A DNA stretch of 64,000 nucleotides from Gnetum montanum (lineage: Eukaryota; Streptophyta; Gnetopsida; Gnetales; Gnetaceae): contig MNCI01000952.1 in assembly GCA_015680685.1 (NCBI GenBank), forward strand, positions 723,933 through 787,932, read 5' to 3'. Of this stretch, positions 47,801 to 59,800 are shown piece by piece. Numbering within the stretch: the first letter of the stretch is position 1; each line of letters opens with the position of its first letter. The translations under genes and the position numbers were made by a program. The notes under the pieces were generated by a model. The model was not told the DNA's origin, made no database searches, and worked only from the letters and a program-made list of their open reading frames with translations.

Positions 47801-50800
47801 CCCAAATTCGATTCCACCTTAAGAACAACTCAAGAAGTGAAAGAGTTCATACCTTAAAATTTTATCAAGAGGGATTTCTATTTTATCGTGGGAGGTTTGG
47901 GTTTTTGATTCATGCATCCTAATCTAACCCGTTTACAACAATTGTGGTGCACAAGGCTGCACCACTGCCTATTACCATTCAGCCCAAACAACAAACGCAA
48001 ATCAACAAGAACATTTTGCCCATAGGAGGACTAGGTCCTTAAGATAATTTTACAAAGAATGGGCTTCACCAACATCAACTACAAACTCAAACCAATGCAT
48101 AATTCATCCTTGAAGGGTTTACAATAAGGGTGGTCTACTAGAGAACCCCAATAAGGAAGTCCCTCTGGAGGCCCCAAAAGTTGAGAGAGATTACATAAAA
48201 TCATGCCTTGCTTACAAGAAGGGAGATATATACATTTAGGCTACATCAACAACATGGCCTCACAAAGGAGCTTCCATGAATTTCACCAAGGTAATAACAT
48301 TCTGTCTCTGAAAACAAGCCCCAAGAGTTCGCAAACATGGGACCATTGCTAGAAACAAGTCCCAAACATCAACTGCTTCTAGATCCCAACTAGGGAACAA
48401 CTGTCTCGATACCACTTGCCTTGTTATTTCAGGAACTGAAGAGGGCATCCATCGAAATGGAGAATGACCTTGCATAGGATTAGAGAATCACCAAGTAATA
48501 TAGTGCTCCACCAAAGAGGTGAGGACACTAACATGAATTAACAATACACTAGAGAAATGGGACAATACATTAGGGAGAGATGGTGTGATACATTAGTGTA
48601 CTCAAGGAATAGGGTACATGGAGAAGATTTGACAAGACACCATAGCCTGCTAGGCATAATGAATCCCAAGTCATGAAATCACACCATAGTCCACAAAGCA
48701 CCAATAAGTCCCAAGCCATGAGAGAACATCATAGGCCTCAAAAAAACCATAAGCAACCAGTCACGAGAGCACAACAACATCCACAAAGCATTAGAAGCCC
48801 CCAATCATGAGAGCATAGGCTCAAGTGTTTTTGAGCACATTCAAGCCCACCAAGCAAGGCCACCAAGAGAAGTCACAATTTTTGTAATTGTAACATCATT
48901 TATTCAAGGATGGACCACCATCCCAACATTTGTAAAACTGCTCCACAATCACATCTAGCATGGAAGAGGGAGTCTAGGTGTCGATACCCAGAACTCAACT
49001 CTACTCCATAGCTAGACATCACAACATCACCTTAATTTGAATTTTAGTCTACCATTGCAATTCACATGGCCATCGTGAACCACGTGCTATCAAGATCAAG
49101 CACATCAAACCAACTTTTTTGTATTTCAGGCTACATACCACCATCAATCATCTATGGATAAGATTTCTACCAGTCCAGGAACCCAAGAGGAAGTTTTCCA
49201 AAGACTTGTCCTGTCTCAAGAACGTTCACCGAAGGACACACCATCAAGACATGCCAATATCACCAAGAACACATGGCACTAGTTCAAGAGCACGTTGGGC
49301 AAGGACATGCCCTGGCCTCCTTGATACAACATCATATCGTAATAAGAGAATTTTCCATGGGGTTTTTAGCAGAATTACACATCAAGGAACAACGGTTGTT
49401 TACAACATATAGAGAAGGTGCTTCAAGAACAAGCACCAGGAAAACACCATACATCAAGCTTGGCCTTGTCACAGGGTGTGGCATAGGCCTACAATAAGGA
49501 GACAATTGGCTCACATAGGGCAATGACATCTAGCACTTTTGTGTGCATTAACTATCAAAAATGAGAATCTCACAATGTTACATTACAATCTCACACACCC
49601 AAGGATAAGAATACATTTAGGGAGCACAATACATGGTATTTGGGAATGCTACCTAGGCCTCAAAGGCTATAGGACAAACTACCCAAGCCCATCCTAAGCT
49701 GAAAGGTTTAGGCCACTAGGATCATACCATGAAAGCATCATGCTATTTTGAGAAAAACATATCTCTGTCGTGGAATATACACGATCATCTATCACACTGC
49801 ATCCACTATCTCAAAACGTACACAAACAACCATTGCACTAAACTCACTGCATGACTGCCATCGAACAAAAACAATTCGGGACACAAGCACAACGATTGAA
49901 TAACAAAACACGCCAACTAAGTATCCACCACCTACCACAGTGGAATCTCAAAGCATTGGCCACTCCTGGGCCATTAGTATCTAGCATGGCCAAGGGTACC
50001 ATTTCATGCCATATGCTAACCCAATATCTGTAGGGTCTAGGATGGATCATCATCCTCTATTAGACCTCACCCAACACATAGAGGCAAACAAATCATGATG
50101 TACATGTTGTTTCATCATAGACAAGGTACTGATAAATCCACAACCCAATGTTGGGATTCTAAGACCAAATAATTAGTTCATGAAGGCCTCAAGAGCACAT
50201 ATCTTCCCCATAGACAGTGCTCACAGAATCAACTGAGGTCACTACTGGCTACATCTTTGTACCTATGCTACCTGCAAAGATTGAGACAAAACTTCAGAAA
50301 TAGAGAAGTTAGCAGGAACATGATCAGCACATTAGCCTCATACACAACCATCAAGCATGATCATATAACAGAGAAATATCTCTCTCGCAACATCCTAACA
50401 AGCAAAACCTTAGCAACATGCATAGAGATCAATCATGCAAAATATTGATGGGCCAATTAGATACACTCACATAAAAGAATTCATCATGAGGCACACCCAA
50501 AGAGAGCTAGGACACTTTCAAAATTTCAAGATTCATATATAACAAATATTCCCAACCACAAACATTGGTTCCAACTAGGATCAAAATCTCAACCCAGTCA
50601 TAAGAGGCATGGGCAATAGAGAATCGTTATCTCAACTCAAAAATAAGGTGGAAGACCAAGGTTTAGCCAACAATTGGTCTCCATAAAACCAATTCTCATT
50701 ATTACGAGCAACATCAAGGAGGATGCATCCACAAGAAAGACTCTCATCAAAAGAGGTGTGGTCTCAATAAGAACCAACAATAGGATGATCCACACTAGAA

Positions 50801-53800
50801 GCCTTCGAATCAAAGTGCCCAAAGAAATGTCACTAATCAAAAGAGTGATGCCACAGATCTAAGGGCAACACAACTAGCTCAAACAAGGGAGCACAACTCA
50901 CGAAACATTAGCCACAAGGGCAATCATGCCCCACACACAAGAGGTTGTTGAAACAAGACAATAAACATTTGGCTTTGGGATGGCACAAACAACCTCAAAA
51001 TGCATCCTTAACAATCCCAAAAACAAATCATCACACCGTGTAGAACACAAAGCCTTGCATTACAAACAATAGACACGATGAAAGTAACACACATGTAGAA
51101 TTTGAAAACGCAACCAAGAAGACACACATACACAAATAGAAAAACATACAATCACAAGCACGAACGTACGAAGTCTACCAGCAATGATCTTAATCCACCT
51201 AGAATAAGGCTCACCAAAAGCACATGTTCGAATGCCCTCCATCCTAAGGTAACTGGGAACCAACATGTTCCAATTTGTATTTCTCATACTCACTGTATCT
51301 AGGGTGAGTGGGAGTGCAAGGATATCACATCTTGCATGATTCAATCAATGCCATCTTGATACATGTCATCTAGGTGGAAACCGAAGTAGAGACTAGGTCC
51401 AATTCATCCTAGATGAATCACTGGAGACCAAAGATAAAAGCTCCTCAAGCAACAATGATTTATGAGTTGCCAATAGAACTCTCCTCTACCATATTAAGTG
51501 AAACCACAACTAGTCCAACCACAAGTAAACAAGTGGAGAACAATACCACAATGCAATCGTATACATCCTCAAGGAGAACAACATACATCAGTTGCTCACA
51601 ATGTAACATCGGTCCCCTCATGAAGAGCGTAAAAATATTTCCATAGGGCAACTCTTCAAAGAATACATAAGGATATGATCCTAGATCACCTAGGTATCAA
51701 TTCGAAGGGACCATTAATAGAAGAACCTCAATGGAGTAACACAACCAATGAGCACATGCATATCACAACACGATTTCAAAAATGCTCCGATACCATCTGT
51801 AACAATGTTCCCCCAACATTGGCCGACACCCTTTGGCCGACACCCTAAGGAATTCACTAAGATCCAATGGATCTAGGGTGGAAGACCTGGGGAATATGCC
51901 TCTAACAAGCAAGTATCCCAAGAAAGAGTGCAAGTAGCAACAAAACTTCTTAATATATGTATGGGGATACACCTCAAGGAGGATAACTAACTCCAAACGA
52001 AGACCATGTAAACAAGCACACAAGCAACCATGTAGACAACATTGGTGGAAGGGGAAACGANCCTTGTAGATGCATCGTTTCCCCTTCCACCAATGTTGTC
52101 TACANGATCTAGTACAAGGTGTGGCTTGGCACCACACCAGAACTATCCAATCTTGGCTGCCTACATATCTACAACCACCATAGAATCACGGCCATGTAGT
52201 TCTCCACGTGAGGGTAGTATGAAGAGAACTTAGAAAGAGTTGCAATAGGAGGGTGTCCTGCTACTGACTTGGTACCGCCAAGTTGGGATGGGTTTTCTAA
52301 CACTTGAGAGTCACCTAAGGGTGCCTTAGAGTGTTCCATGGCCCTTGAACCATGGGGAGAGCCTAGGAGAACCACCATGGGACATCTCTCACATAGATAG
52401 TCATCCCTTTACCCAATTTGTTGTTTAGGATAGGAAGATGCATGTAGTTGAATAATATGCCATTATGGAGCAGTATTACTTACCAGAACTGTAATTCAAT
52501 GACGAGTGGTATTTAATACAACAGTAATAATGCTATAGGATAAAAAATGAAGATGATCACTGATCTTGATGATTTCTTGTAGGACAATAGTTTTGGAACA
52601 AAATTGCTTTTCAGAGAAATACTTTTCTTTGACGTTGCTTTGATAGTAGTTTCTGAGGTTCTACCGACTGCAATAGGCTACTGAGTTTGCACCCAACATG
52701 GATAAATTAACAAACCATCTCAAACACCTAGAAAGGCCAAAATAACATTACAAAAACTTACACAATAACTGAAATAGGAAAATACAACATAAAAGCAACA
52801 ATGCACACAGTTGGTTTCTCGGTAATTTGGCATCCATGGTTGATGTTGAATGAGTATACTTCATGATGGCATTCTTGATAATAACAATGCCTCAACATTG
52901 GGTACGCTAAAAATCTATGTTCGCAATCTAAAGTCAAAACAGAATTCATAAACCTAGGATGTGTTGACTTCAAATCAAGAGTTGAGATTTTGATTTCGTT
53001 CATGCAATTTTATGACTTACCTTGTTCGTGCATTTGAAATCTCGTACAAATAATTCAATGTTCTTGTATCAACATGATACTTATTGCTGAAAAGTTTCAA
53101 GCCATAGTAACAATTCATACTATCATTCAAGAATCACGTATGGGCTTTCACTTTAGCATAGTGTTAGTGTTTCAGGCATAAAGCATCCAAAGTCTTAGAT
53201 TTAATCTAGGGTAGCATCCTGATGTAGTACACTTGTACCCTCTCTAAAATATGATGGATCCACACTATTTTCAGAACCCATAGCATTAAGGATAAGCACT
53301 GTTGAGGCTTACTGCTAGTTGGTACATATATTCGTTCGTTTTGTGGACTGAACCATAACTCAACTTTCTTTTGGAGTGATTTAATTTCACATCAAAAGGT
53401 CCTTAACAAAAAAATCATGTTGAAAAGTATGGTTTAATCGATGCAGGTTTCAAATTATATCCTAATTTCATGCTACCTCTGATCTTCTGGCCGTCTCCTC
53501 ACATTAGTATTGAGTTACTGCTGTGGGTAACAATTAGTTTAGTCTATGAAATATTTTGTTTTGTATGAAAAGAAAGATGAACTTTTAGCGTGATTTGATT
53601 TCCCTTGGCAAACAATATCTCGAAGGATTTGATGAATTTCACACAGGTTTTCAAATTATGTTGTAATTTGATGTTATCCCAGTTCTGTGTGCATTTAGTT
53701 ATTGAACACTTAATGTATTTGACAGGATCTAGTTCTGTTCCTTTCTTTGAGTCTTCATATCTCGTGTAAACAGCTGGGATTAAACTTTTAACATGCAAGA

Positions 53801-56800
53801 TGCCAGTGCACATATCTTACCAGCAAACTTATTTAGTATTCCTAATTACTTTAGAAGATGAATGTGGCTTAGCTTCTTTGAAAAGACCTGTGTCCTGCCT
53901 TCCATAGTTTACATGTTTGATGCTAATGTTTTATTCTGATTTCATAGTTTCGGAGGGTCTTTCAAAAAACATTACAGAGAAAAATCTGTATTAACCATTT
54001 TGAACCTTAACCTTCGACCCTTCCACACGGATCCTTGAACTCTTTTCTGGATGTAATAACATTTTACTTTTAACTGCATGTTATGTGCTGTCGTATTGTG
54101 TGGTGATTACCATTTGATGCCACTTGCTTCATGTCAGTGATTTCACGAATCAATTTTTACGTAAGGCTGTATGATTGAAATAAGATTGCGTTAATGTTCA
54201 GGGAATTCTAAGCTTTCTGAGAATTGTACGATTAAAGAAAAAGACTTTGCAAATTCTCTCCGATGTCAATGGTATTCTGAAACCCGGCAGGTATGCTGCA
54301 GACCTGAATTCTAAATTTCTAATAAAACATGAGAAATCATTTTTTCCCTCCATTCCTAAAATGATATAATTGTGGTAATCAGAATGACGCTTCTGCTTGG
54401 TCCGCCTGGCGCTGGTAAATCAACATTGCTAAAAATTTTAGCAGGGGAGCCCGATTCCAATCTCAGAGTAAGCATACTCTTTATTGATGTCAACATGATT
54501 ATAACATTCTAGCATTAAGTTAAAACTTTACCTTAACGCTTGTAGGTGACCGGAAGAGTTACGTATAATGGGCACACATTTGATGAGTTTGTGGCACAAA
54601 GAACATCGGCTTATATTAGCCAATACGATCTGCATTTTGCTGATATGACGGTCAGAGAAACCTTGGATTTCTCTGCACGTTGTCAAGGTGTCTCCTACAG
54701 ATATGGTGCGTACTGTCATTGTCATTCCCACCGTTTTGGAGCGAGTTTCCTTTACTTTTGTAGCATGTCAACTCTAATTTCTATAACAAGTTTGTTCCTT
54801 TTCCAGACATGCTTCAAGAGCTTGCAAGGAGGGAGAAGCAAGCAGGAATCAAACCAGATTCAGATGTTGATGTGTTCATGAAGGTACTGAATGATATGTA
54901 TAGTTTTATACAAGAAGCGTAGCGTTCTGACTTGAAGCTTATCTTCTGGGATTGTTTTAATGGGGTTCTAATTGGTTTGCGTTGTTTTCATCTTGCTCCA
55001 GGAAACTGCAATAGAGGGAACACAAACTAATCTCGTCACGGACTATGTGTTGAAGGTGATTATAAAGAAATCTGAAAGTTTTTCTTGAAATTTTTCCCGT
55101 ACATCTGAGAACGGAAAACACGTAACTAAAAAGTTGTCCCCTGTTTCAGTTATTGGGCCTGGATATTTGTGCTGATACGATTGTGGGAGACCAAATGAAG
55201 CGTGGCATATCTGGAGGCCAGAAGAAGAGAGTTACTACTGGTGAGTGTTGTGACCAGAAGTTTCATTCTACTTATTAGGTTAATGATATTGGTTTATCCG
55301 TGTATGAGATGATTGGCAGTGTAAACTGAAGCTAAAAATTTTTATTAATCGTGTTGAGTTGATGTTTTTGCAGGAGAATTGTTGGTAGCTCGTCCAAGAG
55401 CTCTTTTTATGGATGAGATTTCAACTGGCCTGGATAGTGCTACCACATTTCAAATAATAAAGTGTCTTGGACAACTTGCGCATATCTTTGAGTCCACTAT
55501 GTTGATTGCTCTGTTACAACCTGCCCCTGAAACGTATGATTTATTCGATGATATCATCTTATTGTCCGATGGAATGGTGGTGTATCAAGGACCTCGGGAA
55601 GAAGTGCTAAACTTTTTCGAGAGCATGGGATTCAAGTGCCCAGCAAGGAAGGGGGTAGCTGATTTCTTGCAGGAAGTATGGATTATAATCCATTAATTCA
55701 TTCTCCACCTGAATTTATTCTTATAGTAGCAGAAAATCGTAAACTCATTTCATAATATGCTATCCAACCATGCATTTATGCAATTGCCTTAACTGCTTTA
55801 TCATAGTAACAAGATCCCGGCAAGATTTTACTTGTTTTATGGTTATTTGTTCTACTTTATCTGAGCACTAACAAAGTGAGAAATCTTAGTGAATTTCACT
55901 GATCAGTCGGTGGTTGCAATGTCCAGGTGACCTCAAGAAAGGACCAAGAACAATATTGGGTAGACAGATCTCAACCATACCGGTATGTTTCTTGTAAAGA
56001 ATTTTCTGAAGCCTTTTTATGCTATCCTGTTGGCAAGGGACTGTACGAGGAACTCTCACACCCGTATGATAAAACAAAGTCCCATCCCGCGGCTCTTACA
56101 ACCTCGACGTACGGTGTCAGTAAAAGGAACATTTTCGACGCGTGTTTTGCCAGAGAGTGGTTGCTTATGAAGAGAAATTCATTTGTCTATGTCTTCAAAA
56201 CAGGCCAGGTTAGATGGTGCTATGTTGTTGACTTTAAAATTTATTGAATTCTATCATTTTGTTTATATACCTGGCATTTATATCTTGAATGTAAAATGGA
56301 AACAGGTGTTTGTAGTGGCCCTTGTTTCCATGACAATGTTTTTCCGAACAAGAATGCACCACCGAAATATGAATGATGGAAACATATACATGGGAGCGCT
56401 CTTTTATGGACTGGTGCATATTATGTTCAATGGTCTGCCAGAATTATCTATGACTGTCCAACGTCTTTCTGTTTTTTATAAGCAAAGAGACTACTTGTTT
56501 TATCCAGCATGGGCCTATGTTATACCTAACACGATAGTGAAGATTCCTTTTTCTCTAGTGGAAGCTGCAATCTGGGTTGGTGTTACATACTATGTCACAG
56601 GATTTGCACCAAATGTTGGCAGGTAATTCTCAACCCTTAAACAAGAAGCTGTCGGTCTTCAGAGATCTTTCTTTTAACTTGTTGAGAATGAATATGTTAC
56701 CAAACCACAGGGAGAGAGATATATATATAACATGCTTCTGTCATTTATGGTCGACAGGGTAGAGCATTCAATTTCAGTTTATCTGTGGCTATACCAAATG

Positions 56801-59800
56801 GTAATGCCAAATGTAGAGAACATTTAAGTAACAATTTGATGAAATACTATGCCCCTTGACTTGAAGAATGTCGGTTTTTACAACTAATCTGGAAAAAAAT
56901 AAATAGTCCAAGAATAACATATCCAAAGCAGGACATGCAGGTATTAATAATGATTGATGTGACCCACACTACCGAGGGTTCGAATTGAGATTAAATGTCA
57001 TGCATCTTTAAGAGTTTTTAACAATTAAGGTTTGTTCAACACTTGATTAAGAGCTAAAAACTCTACAGTTGAGCATGTTTGACGTGTAACAGAGATAAAT
57101 TTGGGGAAGCCATTTTGATGCAGTTCACCAAGTATAATGTACTTATTTCATTTCATTAGCTGTACTGCCTATACATGGGCAGTGTTTTCGCATTTGGTTT
57201 GGATACATAGATCAGCTATGTCAAGCTGTGCTATCAGATTTTTCACAAAATATACGGGTTAGATTGAAAAAACGAAATATGATGATGCTTTAGGAAACTA
57301 TTCGACACTACGATGTTGCAGAGGGGTCTCCAAATCTTTCTGTGCACTAAAGCAATGACAAGATATCAATGCATCGTTATCATATAGCGGTTGTGTGAGT
57401 TATGTGGTGTAGACGTTGTACCATCTCTATGTATATAGCTCTCAATTTGTGTATCTTCGAGATTATCTTCAATATTGGTCCTTCTTGTGGGAGATGATTA
57501 CGGATTGGTAAATTAAAAGAATACATCGCAGTCTGCGACTACAAAAATAGTAGTTTCGAAACAACTAATGTAAATTTATTGAGCCATAGAGAATAGTCGC
57601 ATTAGAAGTACCCACCGGTGATTTTTAGAATATCTATAACCAATCTTTATGAAAAGATGAATACTATCGTCGTACAAATGGCACGCATTGTGGTAATGTA
57701 TCGTATGTTCAGATTTTCAGATTCTGAAATAAAATGTTTTTGTTTTTCAGTGTCCATTATGGTAGTCTTCTCAGTGATCAATACAATTTTTGATATTACA
57801 GGTTTTTCCGGCAATTCTTGCTTCTGTTTGTGCTTCATCAAATGTCATTGTCATTATTCAAGTTTATAGCTGCAGTAGGTCGAACAATGATTATTTCTCA
57901 AACATTTGGGTCAGCAGCTCTACTAGTTGTATTCGTTCTTGGAGGATTTATTATCGCAAGAGGTACGGAAAATCTGTGGACTTTAAAAATTATAGGAAGT
58001 TTTCTTGAAAGGAAAACAAATGTTCTGTAAGTTCTTACTGTGTTCCACGTTGACACTGATCGTTGAATAGGTGATATTCCTTCTTGGTGGATATGGGGTT
58101 ACTGGGCCTCACCCCTGTCCTATGGTCAAAATGCTATAGCAGTAAATGAATTTCTGGATCATAGATGGGACAGAGTAAGTATTGCAGTGCACTGCATAGT
58201 CAGTTGACATAGATTTTAGCGGGAAAATCATTACCATGTGCCAACGTATGCCTAAATTCAATGGTTGCAGCCTGTAAGCAGCACTAACCTGGAAAAGCTT
58301 GGGCATGCCGTACTAGAAACTCGTGGACTGATTGCAGAAGGAAAAATGTACTGGATAGGAATTGCTGCATTGATCGGTTTTGCTGTGGTTTTCAACATTT
58401 TATGTATTGTTGCAATGGAACTCCTTAGCCGTAAGTCTCTTATTCCAATACTACATCATATTTCAATTCCATTTTATCATACTGTTTTTTAAAAATTTAT
58501 TTTGAAAGGTAAAAAAAGAAAACTAAAATAATGTTTTCGAAATACAGCCATGGGTAAACAGGCAGTTATCACTGAAGAGCAACTTGACGAGCAAGAAAGG
58601 GATTCCGCCGGAAGCAGCAAGAGCAGAAGAAGTAGTTTGAGGGACCGAGCTGGCTCCGTTGAATTGCCGTCCCGAACGTCTAATGGTAGGTTGCATTTCC
58701 TTTTTTGGGGTTGATTGGACAGGTTACCTTCATGCAGTAGTTAATTATCCCTAAATTCAACCACGGGCATTTGTTTGATGCTTGTTTTCAGCGAGGAGGA
58801 GCAGCACAAACAGGAGCTCCAGAGGCGGTTCAGCGCATATCCCCGACGATGGCAGAAGGGGAATGATTCTGCCCTTCCAGCCTTTGTCCATGGCTTTCGA
58901 TAATGTCAATTACTACGTTGACATGCCACCAGTAAGTGAAGCTTTCCAGTCAACCACATACCTTGAAATTATCTTGTCCAAGGTTATGCTGTGCGGCTCA
59001 ACCATTTTTGTTTTACAATATAATCCAGGAGATGAAAGCTGAAGGAGTTGAAGAAGACAGGTTACGGCTGCTTTCTGACGTGAGTGGATCATTTAGACCT
59101 GGAGTCCTTACAGCCCTGATGGGAGTCAGTGGTGCAGGTAAAACCACTCTGATGGATGTTTTGGCCGGAAGGAAAACAGGGGGTTACATTGAAGGATCCA
59201 TAAGCATTTCTGGTTTTCCTAAAAGACAAGATACTTTCGCTCGAGTGTCCGGATACTGTGAACAGAATGATATCCACTCACCAAACGTTACCGTTTATGA
59301 ATCTTTGGTGTTTTCTGCATGGCTCCGGCTCTCCCCTGACGTGGACACTGACACTCGCCTGGTGAGTGATGAAATTCAGTATCCTATTTATTTGGGCCAT
59401 ATCTACGATTTACTGGGAAATACTCCTTGGTCAATATGCATTACATCGTGCGGTCATGCCCACTTTAATATTATCTCCCGTTTTACTTAACTTGTTCTTT
59501 CAATGTGATAAATTTGGATAGAAAAGTGTGACTGTACTAAAAATTTGAATGATACACAGATGTTTGTAGAAGAAGTGATGGAGCTTGTGGAGCTAACTTC
59601 CTTAAGAGATGCCCTTGTGGGTCTACCAGGAGTTAATGGCCTTTCCACAGAGCAGAGAAAGAGATTGACAATAGCAGTGGAGCTGGTTGCCAATCCTTCA
59701 ATAATTTTCATGGATGAGCCAACATCTGGACTGGATGCTCGAGCCGCAGCCATAGTTATGAGGACTGTTCGTAACACAGTGAATACCGGTAGAACCGTCG

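Larger units (their letters stand above)
46071..52393 (-). mobile_element. LTR retrotransposon in antisense inside intron 2
   Basis: A complete element by structure, 6,323 bases long, with two LTRs, primer-binding site, polypurine tract and a perfect TAGAT duplication. Site order shows that it runs on the minus strand, opposite to the transporter. The 5.1 kb interior has no gag, protease, integrase or reverse transcriptase block that I can recognise. The best coding-like part is a 71-codon minus-strand stretch at 48,475-48,260 ([18 protein letters not shown]). It is either a non-autonomous (LARD-like) element or a badly decayed one. The LTRs differ at about one base in ten to twelve by eye, so the gene has kept working with it for a long time. 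Without it the intron would be 2,978 bases. Confidence 0.88.
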
